The notes: generated from the letters alone by a model not told the origin. A DNA stretch of 64,000 nt from Nocardia amamiensis (GCF_015477605.1 NZ_JADLQX010000027.1:17817-81816); one strand, 5' to 3'. Positions 34,122 to 43,417 are shown, counted from the stretch's first letter. Program-made: numbers and translations.

Positions 34122-34448
34122 TCAGGGCTGGGCGGCGGCCCAGGCGCAGATGGCGGCGAGTGGCTCCTCGAGTGTCTTGCCGAGAGTGGTGAGGGTGTAT
34201 TCGACGTGTTGCGGCGGGCTTTCGCGGAGGACGTGCCGTTGGACGAGTCCGTCGGCTTCCATTCCCCGTAACGTCTCGGTCAGCACTTTCTGGGTGATGC
34301 CCGGCAATCGTCTGCGCAGGTCGGCGTGGCGTTGCGGGCCGTCGAGCAGGGCGTAGATCAGCAGGATGCGCCACTTCGCCGACAAGCGTTCCAGAGCCTG
34401 TCGGGTTGTGCACGATTCGTCGAGCACCTCCGGAATCACCAGCGCCAT
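34122..34448 (-). CDS. HxlR-family transcriptional regulator
   Basis: The 108-residue winged-helix protein has RLSAKWRILLIYALLDGPQRHADLRRRLPGITQKVLTETLR, the HxlR signature, after a cysteine in DESCTTRQAL that could sense oxidants or aldehydes. ATG at 34448 has GGAGG 7 bases ahead. It is divergent from the metallo-beta-lactamase-fold gene and likely controls it. Confidence 0.88.
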   Translation of the reverse strand: MALVIPEVLDESCTTRQALERLSAKWRILLIYALLDGPQRHADLRRRLPGITQKVLTETLRGMEADGLVQRHVLRESPPQHVEYTLTTLGKTLEEPLAAICAWAAAQP

Positions 34449-34552
34449 GGACTGCCTCCTCGTCCGGGAAGGGCACCGCAAAGTGCCTTCTTTCGCGGCT
34501 CGCCCGTGCGGCATACCGTCGTCGACACCAACGGTACTGAAAGGCATCACAC

Positions 34553-35389
34553 GTGGTGAACAGCGATTTCCGGATCCACACCTACAGCGCGGGCGAGGCG
34601 GGGATCTTTGTGAACAGCTATCTGATCGAGACCGAGAAGGGGGTCGTGTTGATCGACGCCAGTCTGCTGGTTTCCGACGCGAAGGCACTGGCGGCTCGCC
34701 TGGCCGCGTTGGGCAAGCCGCTGCTCGCGGCGTTCGTGACGCACCCGCACCCTGATCATTTCAACGGTCTGCCCTACGTGGTGCCCGGGGATGTGCCGGT
34801 GTACGCCACTGTCGCGGTGGCTGAGGTCATCGATCGGAGCGCGGAGGCCAAGCGGCAGCAGTGGCAGCCCACCTACGGCGATGAGTGGCCCGACCGATAC
34901 CGGGTGCCGGACCACCTGCTCGAGGACGGCGAGGTCGTCGACGTCGCCGGACTGCGGGTGAGCGTGCACGACATCGGCCCGGCCGAAAGCCACGCCGATT
35001 CCTACCTGCTCGTCGAATCCGGCCGCATACGGGCGGCGTTCATCGGCGACATCGCCTTCCACGGCACCCACTCATACCTCAGCGACGGCCACTCGACGGC
35101 ATGGCTGGCAGCGCTCGATCGGCTCTCGGACCAACTGGCCGGTGTGCCGCTGTATCCGGGCCACGGCCAACCCGGTGACGTGTCGCTGTTCGCCGACCAG
35201 CGCAAGTACCTACTGATGTACCGCGAGGCCACCGCCAGATTGGGCGGCGGAGCCGAAGCTCTGACCGAATCCCAGAAGGAGGAACTGACCGCCACGATGA
35301 TCAGATTCTCTCCCGGCGAGCCACTGAACTGGCTGGTCGCTCTCGGCGCGGACGCGGTGGCGAACGAGATGGCGGCCGCGTTCAGCTGA
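34553..35389 (+). CDS. Metallo-beta-lactamase-fold hydrolase
   Basis: The 278-residue protein has the metal-binding THPHPDHFNG near residue 62, then ESHADS, IGDIAF and PGHGQPGD, as in MBL-fold hydrolases such as quorum-quenching or glyoxalase II-like enzymes. The substrate is unknown. The GTG start at 34553 lacks a clear ribosome site. It forms a likely operon with the NAD(P)-binding protein 64 bases downstream, under the divergent HxlR protein. Confidence 0.85.
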   Translation: MVNSDFRIHTYSAGEAGIFVNSYLIETEKGVVLIDASLLVSDAKALAARLAALGKPLLAAFVTHPHPDHFNGLPYVVPGDVPVYATVAVAEVIDRSAEAKRQQWQPTYGDEWPDRYRVPDHLLEDGEVVDVAGLRVSVHDIGPAESHADSYLLVESGRIRAAFIGDIAFHGTHSYLSDGHSTAWLAALDRLSDQLAGVPLYPGHGQPGDVSLFADQRKYLLMYREATARLGGGAEALTESQKEELTATMIRFSPGEPLNWLVALGADAVANEMAAAFS

Positions 35390-35453
35390 GTGCGAACCGT
35401 TCCCGATGGATTGGGGCGTCAACGAGATGATCTGTGCGAGAAAGGAAGTGGAT

Positions 35454-36101
35454 ATGACGATTGCGGTAATGGGAACCGGGCAGGTCGGACGGCGACTGGC
35501 GAGCCGACTGCAGGGGTTGGGACATGAGGTGATCCTGGGTTCGCGGACATCCGACAATGCCGATGCGGCGGCCTGGGCTCGGGAAAGCGGCGGCCGCCAG
35601 GGGACCTTCGCCGAGGCGGCGGCCGGGAGCGAGGTCATCGTGAACGCCACCGGCGGCACGGTATCCCTTGCCGCCCTGACCGCGGCTGGGCCGGAGAACC
35701 TGGCGGGCAAGGTGATCGTCGACGTGTCCAACCCGCTGCAGTTCGTGGACGGCTCGCCACGGCTGGCTGTCCCGGCGGAGGGGAGCGTCGCCGAACAGCT
35801 TCAGGCGGCATTCCCCACGGCACGGGTGGTCAAGACCCTCAACACCATGAACAACGAGCTCATGGTCGATCCGACCCGAGTTCCCGGCAGCCACAATGTC
35901 TTTCTCAGCGGAGACGACGACTCGGCCAAGGCCGATGTCGCCGCCCTGCTGCGGTCGTTCGGCTGGACCGACGAGCAGATCATTGATCTCGGCGGTGTGC
36001 GTACCGCCCGCAGCGTCGAACCCGTGGTGCTGCTGTGGGTGAGTCTCTCCCGGGCGCTCGGCACCGCCGATTTCAACTTGTCGGTGGTCCGGCCCGAATG
36101 A
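35454..36101 (+). CDS. NADPH-dependent F420 reductase-like protein
   Basis: The 215-residue protein starts with a Rossmann nucleotide motif MGTGQVGRRLASRL and continues ILGSRTSDNADAAAW, VDVSNPLQF and VKTLNTMNN, typical of the F420:NADP oxidoreductase-like group. ATG at 35454 has AAAGGAAG upstream; a frame from 35406 is longer without support. It is convergent with the amidase gene. Confidence 0.8.
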   Translation: MTIAVMGTGQVGRRLASRLQGLGHEVILGSRTSDNADAAAWARESGGRQGTFAEAAAGSEVIVNATGGTVSLAALTAAGPENLAGKVIVDVSNPLQFVDGSPRLAVPAEGSVAEQLQAAFPTARVVKTLNTMNNELMVDPTRVPGSHNVFLSGDDDSAKADVAALLRSFGWTDEQIIDLGGVRTARSVEPVVLLWVSLSRALGTADFNLSVVRPE

Positions 36102-36182
36102 GCTACTGGGACATGCGCTCCGGCGGGTATTCGCCGCCGCCTGGTGTGGAATCAGCGCCTTCTGAGCTGAATTCGGGCTGGC

Positions 36183-37613
36183 TCACCACCAGGGGGCCGG
36201 ACGGTGGCGCTGCCAGTTCAGTTCGGATTCGAGTTGGGCGGCCAGCGAGATCAGGAGGGGTTCGGAGTCTGCCGTGCCCATCAGTTGGGCGCCTACGGGC
36301 AGGCCGGAGTCGGTGAACCCCGCGGGGACGTTGACGCTCGGCCAGCCGAGGACGTTCCAGGGCCAGGTGTAGGGGCAGGCGGCGGTGATGAGGTCGTTGG
36401 TGGCGGTGATGCCGATGCCATCGATCTCCTCGGCGCGCGGTGGGGGAGTCGCGGTGGTGGGGGCGAGGACCACGTCGTAGTCGCGGAAGAAGTGGCCGAT
36501 TCGCCTGTGTAGCAAGGGTTCCAATTGGCGTGCCGCGTAGAGGGCGGGACCCTCGAGCACGCGGCCGATCCGGGCGTTGGCCGTGGTGCGCGCGTCGACC
36601 TCGAGCCCGGGCATCCGGTTGTACACCCGCCGGATGCCCGCCAGCGAACGCGGCAGGAACGAGGCGCCGATCATGATGCCGTAGTGCAAGTCGGCCACGG
36701 TCACCGTGTGGCCGAGCTTGCGGAGGGTGTCGGCGGTGCTCCGGACCGCTTGCTCCACCTCGGGGTCGAGGGCTGTCTTGGTCGCTGTGAACGGAATTCG
36801 CAGTGATAGCGCGATCCGCAACCGGCCGGGGTCGCGGCCGACGGCGTCCGTAGCGGTGATCGGGGCGGGCGTGTGCAGGTCGCCGGTGTGTGGACCGGCG
36901 GCCGAGTCCAGCAGCAGCGCCGCGTCCGCGACGGTGCGCGCCAGCGGGCCGTTCACGGTGAGTCCGTAGAACAGTTCGCCTTCCGGCCAAGTGGAGATCC
37001 GCCCGCGCTGCGGCTTGATGCCGACCAGGTTGGTCCAGGCGGACGGAATGCGGATCGACACCGCCCCGTCGGAACCCAGTGCGGCGGGGACCAATCCGGC
37101 CGCGACGGCAGCCGCCGAGCCGCCGGAGGACCCACCGGGCGTCCGCGTGCGGTCCCACGGATTGCGGGTGTGGCCGAACGAGGCGGCGCTGGTGAACGGC
37201 CACTGGCCGAGTTCGCAGGTGTTGGTCTTGCCGACGATCACCGCGCCCGCCGCGCGCAGCCGCCGAACCGATTCGGCGTCTTGGGTTTTCGGTGCGAACT
37301 CGCCGCCGCAGCCGAAGGCGGTCGGCTCGCCCGCGATGTCGGTGTCGTCTTTCACCGCGATGGGCACGCCCAGTAGCGGCAGCCGTTCGCCGGCGGCGAG
37401 CCGCCGGTCGGCCTCGGCGGCCTCGGCCAGCGCCCCTTCGCGGCGCACGATCCGGAAAGCGTTGAGCGTGGGTTGCGCCGCCTCGATCCGGTCGAGTGCG
37501 CCGCTGACCGCCGCAGTCGAGGTGATCGCGCCGCTCGCGATCGCGGCGGCCAGTTCGGCCAGCCCCAGCTCCCGCGTATCGGGCGGCAGGCGGGTCGGAT
37601 CGGACACCGTCAT
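36183..37613 (-). CDS. Amidase (amidase signature family)
   Basis: The 476-residue enzyme has the signature GGSSGGSAAAVAAGLVP with the catalytic Ser and the cis-Ser, and the lysine in VKDDTDIAG, so the Ser-cisSer-Lys triad is complete. Such enzymes hydrolyse carboxamides; GatA is a close relative but the isolated setting argues against it. Mycobacteria carry an amidase (amiA2) between era and recO at this place, so it is probably the ortholog and marks the right border of the accessory DNA after era. Confidence 0.88.
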   Translation of the reverse strand: MTVSDPTRLPPDTRELGLAELAAAIASGAITSTAAVSGALDRIEAAQPTLNAFRIVRREGALAEAAEADRRLAAGERLPLLGVPIAVKDDTDIAGEPTAFGCGGEFAPKTQDAESVRRLRAAGAVIVGKTNTCELGQWPFTSAASFGHTRNPWDRTRTPGGSSGGSAAAVAAGLVPAALGSDGAVSIRIPSAWTNLVGIKPQRGRISTWPEGELFYGLTVNGPLARTVADAALLLDSAAGPHTGDLHTPAPITATDAVGRDPGRLRIALSLRIPFTATKTALDPEVEQAVRSTADTLRKLGHTVTVADLHYGIMIGASFLPRSLAGIRRVYNRMPGLEVDARTTANARIGRVLEGPALYAARQLEPLLHRRIGHFFRDYDVVLAPTTATPPPRAEEIDGIGITATNDLITAACPYTWPWNVLGWPSVNVPAGFTDSGLPVGAQLMGTADSEPLLISLAAQLESELNWQRHRPAPWW

Positions 37614-37707
37614 CTGAGCTCCGTCTCGTCGTGTTTCGGGTAACCGTATCCACCGCTCTGGTCAAGCGTCCATATCGGCGGCACGAAATCCACCCTGGGT
37701 AGGATAG

Positions 37708-37728
37708 ACATACATACCGTATGTATGT
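37708..37728 (+). promoter_or_regulatory. Perfect palindromic operator with -10
   Basis: Arms ACATACATAC (37708-37717) and GTATGTATGT (37719-37728) are perfectly complementary around one central base. The -10-like TAGGAT at 37700-37705 lies immediately upstream, so the operator covers the transcription start of the hydrolase gene at 37767. The TetR gene at 38620, in the same unit, is the probable binder. Confidence 0.75.
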
Positions 37729-37766
37729 AAAAGTGGCCGGGAACCTGAGACGACTGGGAGGACCCC

Positions 37767-38633
37767 ATGGCAACCAGCACAGCACTCGGCCGCGTCCACG
37801 AGGTGGACTTGCCCGGCGGCCGGATCCGCTATCACGAGACCGGGGAGGGCGCTCCGGTCGTCTTCGTGCACGGCCTGCTCGTCAACGCCGACCTGTGGCG
37901 CAAGGTGGTCCCGGTGATCGCCGCCGCCGGATACCGCTGCCTGACGCCGGACTGGCCCCTCGGCTCGCACGAGATTCCCGTTCCCGACGCCGAGTTGACC
38001 CCGGTCGGCGTCGCCGATCTGATATCCGCTTTCCTGGAGCGCCTCGACCTCACCGATGTCACATTGGTCGCCAATGACACCGGTGGAGCGATCACCCAGG
38101 TGTTGCTGACCCGCGATCGCTCGAGGATCGGCCGCGTCGTGCTCGCCTCGGTGGACAGCTACGAGGGCTTCCTGCCGCAGCCGTTCACGGCGCTCCCGCT
38201 GCTGGCGAAGATCCCCGGGTCACTCCGCCTGCTGACCGAGCTGATGCGCGTCCGGGCACTGCATCGCCTGCCGGTCGCCTTCGGCTGGGTCGCCAAGCGG
38301 CCGGTGCCGCCGGAGATCACCGACTCCTATCTGCTGCCGAGCCGCCGGTCGGCCGCGATCCGGAAAGACCTGCGCCGCTTCCTGAAATCCGCGCATCGCC
38401 GGTACACCCTCGAAGCCGCGCGGCACTTCGCCGACGTCGATGTCCCGGTACTGCTGGCCTGGGCGCGCGAGGACCGCCTGTTCCCGGTGTCGTTCGCCGA
38501 ACGTCTCTCCCGCGACCTGCCGGACGCGACGCTGAAGCTCATCGACGACTCCTACACCTTCCTGCCGGAGGACCAGCCCGAGTTGCTCGCCGAATCGATT
38601 CTGGAGTTCACTCGGCTGCATGCCACGCCGTAG
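37767..38633 (+). CDS. Alpha/beta hydrolase, haloalkane dehalogenase-like
   Basis: The 288-residue protein has FVHGLLVNADLW and, at the nucleophile elbow, VANDTGG, where Asp replaces the usual Ser, as in haloalkane dehalogenases. The acid is probably in WAREDRLFP; a late His was not found in the usual motif (SYTFLPED stands in its place), so catalysis is uncertain. The gene starts 39 bases after a perfect palindrome and overlaps the TetR gene by 14 bases. Confidence 0.8.
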   Translation: MATSTALGRVHEVDLPGGRIRYHETGEGAPVVFVHGLLVNADLWRKVVPVIAAAGYRCLTPDWPLGSHEIPVPDAELTPVGVADLISAFLERLDLTDVTLVANDTGGAITQVLLTRDRSRIGRVVLASVDSYEGFLPQPFTALPLLAKIPGSLRLLTELMRVRALHRLPVAFGWVAKRPVPPEITDSYLLPSRRSAAIRKDLRRFLKSAHRRYTLEAARHFADVDVPVLLAWAREDRLFPVSFAERLSRDLPDATLKLIDDSYTFLPEDQPELLAESILEFTRLHATP

Positions 38634-39219
38634 CCAGGAAGACCGCTCTCGCGCCACCAGAGCCGCGCTCGAACAGGCCGGACGCCGGCTGTTCACCGAG
38701 CGCGGCTTCGCGGGGACCTCGGCCGAAGAGCTGGTCACCGAGGCGGGGGTCACCCGTGGCGCGTTGCACCATCACTACGGCGACAAGCGCGGCCTGTTCT
38801 TGGCGGTGCTGGAGCAGATCGAGGTCGAGACCACCGACGAAATCGAAAAGGCCATCGCCGCAGTGGATTCCGACGATGTGATGGCCGGGATGACGGCGGG
38901 ACTCGGGCTCTTCCTGGAGATCTGTCAGCGGCCCGCGATGTTGCGGATCGCACTCTCCGACGCCCCCGCCGTGCTCGGCTGGCAGGCCTGGCGCGAATTC
39001 GAGTCGGCCCACGGCCTCGGCCTGATCACCGCCCAGCTCGAGCGCGCCCGCGATGCCGGATTGATCGCCGACGCCCCGATCCCCGTGCTGGCCCAGCTCG
39101 TGGTCAGCGTGGTCAGCGAGGCCGCCCTGATCGTCGCGCACGCCGGCGACCCGGACACTGCCCGCGCGCAGGCCCAGCAGTCGGTGCTCCTGCTGATCTC
39201 CGGACTTATCCGCAATTAG
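38620..39219 (+). CDS. TetR/AcrR family regulator
   Basis: The 199-residue protein has the N-terminal helix-turn-helix FTERGFAGTSAEELVTEAGVTRGALHHHYGDKRGLF, followed by a helical sensor domain. ATG at 38620 lies inside the hydrolase 3' end, so the pair is one unit, with control expected at 37708-37728. The first 60 codons have a degenerate copy on the minus strand at 53368-53566. Confidence 0.88.
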   Translation: MPRRSQEDRSRATRAALEQAGRRLFTERGFAGTSAEELVTEAGVTRGALHHHYGDKRGLFLAVLEQIEVETTDEIEKAIAAVDSDDVMAGMTAGLGLFLEICQRPAMLRIALSDAPAVLGWQAWREFESAHGLGLITAQLERARDAGLIADAPIPVLAQLVVSVVSEAALIVAHAGDPDTARAQAQQSVLLLISGLIRN

Positions 39220-39228
39220 ACTCAGCCT

Positions 39229-40008
39229 GTGCGTTTGTATCGGGACGAGGCGGTAGTGGTGCGCCAGCACAAGCTGGGCGAGGCGGATCGCATCGTCACG
39301 CTGCTCACCCGCCAGCACGGCCTGGTACGCGCGGTCGCCAAGGGCGTGCGGCGCACCAAGTCGCGGTTCGGAGCCCGGCTGGAGCCGTTCTCCTATATCG
39401 ACGTGCAGTTGCATCCGGGACGCACGCTCGACACCGTCACCCAGGTGCACACGATGGAGTCGTTCGCCGCCGACATCATCGACGACTACGGGCGCTACAC
39501 CACCGCGTGCGCCGTGCTGGAAACCGCCGAACGCCTGGCGGGCGAGGAGCGCGCGCCCGCGCCCCGGCTGCACGCGCTCACCGCGAGCGCCCTGCGCGCG
39601 ATCGCGGCCAAACAGCGGCCGCACGAACTGATCCTGGATGCATTCCTATTGCGCGCCATGGGTTTCGCGGGCTGGGCGCCAGCACTCGACGAGTGCGCCA
39701 AGTGTGCGACGCCGGGCCCGCATCGGGCGTTCCACGTCGCGGCCGGTGGCGCGGTGTGCGTGCATTGTCGTCCACCAGGCGCCGCGACACCCGCTCCCGG
39801 CGTGCTCGACTTCCTGGTCGCGCTGCGGCGGGGGGAGTGGGAGTACGTCGAGACGGTGCCCGAAGCGGTGCGCAAACAAGCCAGCGGGCTGGTCGCGGCG
39901 CATCTGCAGTGGCATCTGGAGCGTCAGTTGCGCACCCTGCCGTTGGTCGAGCGGTCCGCGCAGACTAATCCACGAACTGCAGCTCTACCTGGGGCAGCTC
40001 GATCATGA
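39229..40008 (+). CDS. recO: DNA repair protein RecO
   Basis: The 259-residue protein starts with the OB-fold stretch RLYRDEAVVVRQHKLGEADRIVTLLTRQHGL and has zinc-type cysteines in LDECAKCATPG and GAVCVHCRPP. RecO loads RecA through RecF/RecR. GTG at 39229 is 9 bases after the TetR stop. Its last 44 bases overlap the convergent HTH gene, and the final residues (TNPRTAALPGAARS) look extended by that overlap. Confidence 0.93.
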   Translation: MRLYRDEAVVVRQHKLGEADRIVTLLTRQHGLVRAVAKGVRRTKSRFGARLEPFSYIDVQLHPGRTLDTVTQVHTMESFAADIIDDYGRYTTACAVLETAERLAGEERAPAPRLHALTASALRAIAAKQRPHELILDAFLLRAMGFAGWAPALDECAKCATPGPHRAFHVAAGGAVCVHCRPPGAATPAPGVLDFLVALRRGEWEYVETVPEAVRKQASGLVAAHLQWHLERQLRTLPLVERSAQTNPRTAALPGAARS

Positions 40009-40345
40009 CCCGGGCGCACACCGCGCGGTGCCAGGTGGCCGGGAAGCGGGTGCCGGGCTCGTGCTTGCTGTAGTCGTCGTTGGTCCGGTAGGTGTGCAGC
40101 CGGGGCGAGATCTCGCCGGTGTCGATGGCTTCGACCATGGCCTCGATCACCTGCTCGGTCTCCTCCGCGATGGCGGCGAGTTCGCGCGCGACGACGTCCG
40201 GGATCTGGAAGGCCCCCTTCTCCCACCGCTCGACGGTGCGCTCGGCGACCGCGAAGAACCGCGCGCACCAGGGAACCGGAAGGCCGAGTAATTCGCGAGT
40301 GGCCCGGAAACCGGCCGCGGTCCCGGTGCCTGGTAAATCGGTCAC
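39965..40345 (-). CDS. HTH protein similar to DUF1870/YdiL
   Basis: The 126-residue protein has an Xre-like helix-turn-helix (FRATRELLGLPVPWCARFFAVAERTVERWEKG) followed by AFQIPDVVARELAAIAEE, a pattern I associate with YdiL-type proteins; the similarity is from memory. GTG at 40345 has GGAGGGG about 10 bases upstream; an ATG at 40372 is possible but lies too close to that site. It sits on the opposite strand between recO and uppS, overlapping recO by 44 bases. Confidence 0.6.
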   Translation of the reverse strand: MTDLPGTGTAAGFRATRELLGLPVPWCARFFAVAERTVERWEKGAFQIPDVVARELAAIAEETEQVIEAMVEAIDTGEISPRLHTYRTNDDYSKHEPGTRFPATWHRAVCARVMIELPQVELQFVD

Positions 40346-40466
40346 GTTCGAGAAACCCCTCCCCAGTATCACGATCAGGACAAGAATAGATCACCGTGCC
40401 GGTGCGAACCGCGGAATTGGTCAGGAAGCAACGCGGCAGTAGGGTCGGCCGCGGCGATCAGGCAGG

Positions 40467-41285
40467 ATGGAGGCCGTGATCCTCCGCCGAGACTCCGCTA
40501 CCGCGACCGCGCCGAAAACCGCAGGTGTCGTCCGCCCGCCCGCGCCGCATCCGTCCGGAGCTCGGCCGCCGCAGCTGCCGTCCGAACTGGTGCCCAACCA
40601 CGTCGCGCTGGTGATGGACGGCAACGGCCGCTGGGCCCAAGAGCGGGGGCTGCCGCGCACCGCGGGCCACGAGCGCGGCGAAGCGGTGCTGATGGACACC
40701 GTCGAGGGCTGCATCGAGATCGGTGTGAAGTGGCTGTCGGCGTACGCCTTCTCCACCGAGAACTGGCGGCGCAGCCCCGAGGAAGTCCGCTTCCTCATGG
40801 GCTTCAACCGCGACGTGATCCGCCGCCGCCGCGACGAGATGAACGAGATGGGTGTACGTGTGCGCTGGGCCGGTCGCAGGCCGCGCCTGTGGCGCAGCGT
40901 GATCAAGGAATTGGAGATCGCCGAGGAGCTCACCAAGAACAACACGGTGATGACCCTCACGATGTGCGTCAACTACGGCGGACGCGCCGAGATCGCCGAC
41001 GCGGCAAGGGAGATCGCGCGCCGGGTGGCGGCGGGGGAGCTCGATCCGGAGAAGGTCACCGAGGCCACGCTGGCGAAATACCTCGACGAGCCCGACATGC
41101 CGGACGTGGACCTGTTCCTGCGCCCGTCGGGCGAGTTCCGCAGCTCCAACTTCCTCATCTGGCAGTCGGCGTACGCCGAATTCGTCTACCAGCACACGCT
41201 GTTTCCGGATTTCGACCGGCGCAATCTGTGGGAGGCCTGCGTCGAGTACGCGAAGCGGGACCGCCGTTTCGGCGGCACCAAGTGA
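40467..41285 (+). CDS. uppS: Decaprenyl diphosphate synthase (cis-prenyltransferase)
   Basis: The 272-residue enzyme has VALVMDGNGRWAQERGLPRTAGHERG, FSTENWRRSPEEV and LFLRPSGEFRSSNFLIWQSAYAE, the conserved blocks of UPP synthases that make the polyprenyl carrier for cell-wall synthesis. A start at ATG 40467 is used; GTG 40476 is an alternative. The N-terminal 35 residues are variable. Its TGA overlaps the following GTG. Confidence 0.94.
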   Translation: MEAVILRRDSATATAPKTAGVVRPPAPHPSGARPPQLPSELVPNHVALVMDGNGRWAQERGLPRTAGHERGEAVLMDTVEGCIEIGVKWLSAYAFSTENWRRSPEEVRFLMGFNRDVIRRRRDEMNEMGVRVRWAGRRPRLWRSVIKELEIAEELTKNNTVMTLTMCVNYGGRAEIADAAREIARRVAAGELDPEKVTEATLAKYLDEPDMPDVDLFLRPSGEFRSSNFLIWQSAYAEFVYQHTLFPDFDRRNLWEACVEYAKRDRRFGGTK

Positions 41286-41710
41286 ACGGGGACGCGGAGA
41301 TGGACGCGGCGGTGACTCCCGACCAGGAGCTGCAGGCACGCGCCGGAGCGTGCCTGTCGCGGTATGACATCGATGTGCGCGTCGACCCCGAAGGGTCGCT
41401 CGGATTCGAGTACCAGGGCGCCCTGTGCTCGCTGCGCGCGGTGAATCTCGCGCCCGGCCTGGACGTGCTGACCCTGACCTGCGTGCTGGCCTGGGATCGC
41501 CCATTGAAGCCGCAGCTGCACAAGCGCGTCGCCGAGCGCAACAACGCATTGCAGTTCGGCTCGCTCACCGTGATCGGCCACGGCAAGCTCGCCGACGTCA
41601 TCCTGCGCTACACCTTCCCGGCTGCGGGCCTGGACGACCAGGCGCTGACCACGATGCTGCTGCTCGTGCTGTCCAACGCGAGCCGCGCCAGGCAGGGACT
41701 GCTGCCCTGA
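41282..41710 (+). CDS. YbjN-domain protein (Rv2360c-like)
   Basis: A 142-residue protein with DIDVRVDPEGSLGFEYQG and LQFGSLTVIGHGKLADVILRYTFP, reminiscent of the YbjN/type III chaperone-like fold. Its GTG overlaps the uppS stop (GTGA). Rv2360c, in the same place in M. tuberculosis, is of similar size from memory. The function is unknown. Confidence 0.75.
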   Translation: MNGDAEMDAAVTPDQELQARAGACLSRYDIDVRVDPEGSLGFEYQGALCSLRAVNLAPGLDVLTLTCVLAWDRPLKPQLHKRVAERNNALQFGSLTVIGHGKLADVILRYTFPAAGLDDQALTTMLLLVLSNASRARQGLLP

Positions 41711-41717
41711 GCCCGGC

Positions 41718-42344
41718 TCAGCGGCTCTCGCCTGCTGTCGTGGCGGCGGTTTCGCCGTAGGGAAGCAGGGTGCGCACGCCGCGCGCCAGCGTCTCCGGAT
41801 CCAGGTCCTCGAGGATGAGGTGCTGGAGGATGAACCCGGGCAGCAGCCCGATGATCGCCTTGGCGACGGCATCGACGTCGGCGTCCTCCGGTAGCCAGCC
41901 CTTTTCGCACATGCGCTGCGCGTAGGTGACCCACAGCGCTCGCATCGCGCCGATCGCCTCGCGGACCATCACGGCCGCCCTGGGATGGACCAGGGCCAGC
42001 GCCCAAGCCTGCGGCGCCAGCCGCACCGGCCCGTCGGGCCCGCTGCAGCGCACGACCTCCTCGGCGACCACGGCGATCACTTCGGCGGGCGTGGGGAGCG
42101 GGTCGCGTCCGATCGCCTGCTCCATCGCCACGCGCAGCCGCACCGTCGTCTCGTTGGCCAGTGCCGTGATCAGCTCGTCTTTGCTCTTGAAGTAGCGGTA
42201 TACCGCGCCGGCTGACAGGCCCGACTCCGCGAACACGTCTTGCATCGAGGTCTCGTGGAACCCCTTGCGGGCGAAGCATTTCCGCGCGGCGTCCAGGATC
42301 TGCCGCCTGCGGCGTTCGAGATGCTCTTCGGTAACTCGGGGCAT
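41718..42344 (-). CDS. TetR/AcrR family regulator
   Basis: The 208-residue protein has the helix-turn-helix CFARKGFHETSMQDVFAESGLSAGAVYRYFKSKDELI and a C-terminal sensor domain. It is divergent from the membrane protein at 42446, with two operator-like sites between them, so it probably represses that gene and itself. Confidence 0.88.
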   Translation of the reverse strand: MPRVTEEHLERRRRQILDAARKCFARKGFHETSMQDVFAESGLSAGAVYRYFKSKDELITALANETTVRLRVAMEQAIGRDPLPTPAEVIAVVAEEVVRCSGPDGPVRLAPQAWALALVHPRAAVMVREAIGAMRALWVTYAQRMCEKGWLPEDADVDAVAKAIIGLLPGFILQHLILEDLDPETLARGVRTLLPYGETAATTAGESR

Positions 42345-42357
42345 GTCTCCAAATTAA

Positions 42358-42430
42358 AACGAATATCCGTTCTTGACAACTTCGTCCGAACGTGCGACGG
42401 TCGGAGGACCTAAAAGAACGAACATTCGAT
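42358..42430 (+). promoter_or_regulatory. Promoter flanked by two TetR-type operator copies
   Basis: AACGAATATCCGTT (42358-42371) and AACGAACATTCGAT (42417-42430) agree at 11 of 14 positions, and each is a near-palindrome. Between them lies a consensus -35 TTGACA (42373-42378) with a weak -10 GACGGT at 17-base spacing. The sites would block the membrane-protein promoter and the divergent TetR start. Confidence 0.6.
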
Positions 42431-42445
42431 TTATGGGAGATGGTT

Positions 42446-43417
42446 ATGAACACCGTGCAGCGGGCGTTCGCTCTCGGTCTCGGCGCCGCCCTGCTCCAGG
42501 CGTTGCTTCTGATCGCGTTTGCCTGGCCCGCCACGAATATCGCGCCCCGCGACCTGCCGCTGGCCGTCACCGGCCCGCAAGCCGGGATGGTTGTCGACAA
42601 GCTCGCCGAGCTCAGGCCCGGCGCCTTCGAGGTCAGCACGCTCGCGGACGAAGCCACCGCCCGAGCCGCGATCGCGGACCGGGAGGTCTACGGGGCAATC
42701 GTCACCGGAGACGGACGGCCGCGGTTGCTGATCGCCTCCGGTGCGAGTCCCGCTGTCGCGCAGCAGCTCACCCAGATCGGGCAGCAGTTGTCCGGCGCGC
42801 CCACGACCGGCGTGGAGGACGTGGTGCCCGCCGATCCGGACGATCCGCGCGGCGCGGCGTTCGGCGCTATGGTGCTGCCACTGGTGATGTCCGGTATCGC
42901 GGCGGGTGTGCTGCTCGCACTGCTGGTCCCCGCGGTCGGCGGCAAGGTGATCGGGCTGGTCACCTTCGGTGTCGCGGGCGGGCTGCTGAGCATGGCCGTC
43001 GTCCAGGGTTGGTTGTCGCTGGTGCCGGGGCCCTACCTGGTGCTCGCCTCGGTCGTCGGGCTGGTCTCGATCGTGGTCGCCGGTTCGGTGGTCGGGACCG
43101 CCGCCGTGCTCGGCCGCGCGGGTATCGGTATCGCCGCGATCACCATGTTGCTGATCGGCAACCCGTTCTCCGCGGCCACGTCGGCGCCGGAGTTGCTGCC
43201 GCAGCCGTGGGGTGCGATCGGCCAGCTGCTGCCGCCGGGCGCGGCCGCTTCACTGCTGCGCTCGGTCGCGTTCTTCGACGGCGCCGCTGCCGCCGGTCCG
43301 CTCGTGGTCCTGCTGGTCTGGGGCGTGGTCGTGCTTGCGCTGCTCGGCGTGGGCGCGCTGCGCGGTCGTTCCGCCGAGCCGCGGGAGTCGGCGCGGAATC
43401 CGGTGCCGGTGGGCTGA
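42446..43417 (+). CDS. Membrane protein, YhgE/Pip-like permease-type
   Basis: The 323-residue protein has one N-terminal transmembrane helix, an extracytoplasmic region of about 120 residues (residues 40-150) and then a block of about five to six helices (from ALVMSGIAAGVLLALLVP onward). This is the layout of YhgE/Pip or ABC-2-like exporters. ATG at 42446 has GGGAGA 5 bases ahead. No ATPase gene accompanies it. It is divergent from a TetR gene and ends at a strong terminator. Confidence 0.7.
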   Translation: MNTVQRAFALGLGAALLQALLLIAFAWPATNIAPRDLPLAVTGPQAGMVVDKLAELRPGAFEVSTLADEATARAAIADREVYGAIVTGDGRPRLLIASGASPAVAQQLTQIGQQLSGAPTTGVEDVVPADPDDPRGAAFGAMVLPLVMSGIAAGVLLALLVPAVGGKVIGLVTFGVAGGLLSMAVVQGWLSLVPGPYLVLASVVGLVSIVVAGSVVGTAAVLGRAGIGIAAITMLLIGNPFSAATSAPELLPQPWGAIGQLLPPGAAASLLRSVAFFDGAAAAGPLVVLLVWGVVVLALLGVGALRGRSAEPRESARNPVPVG

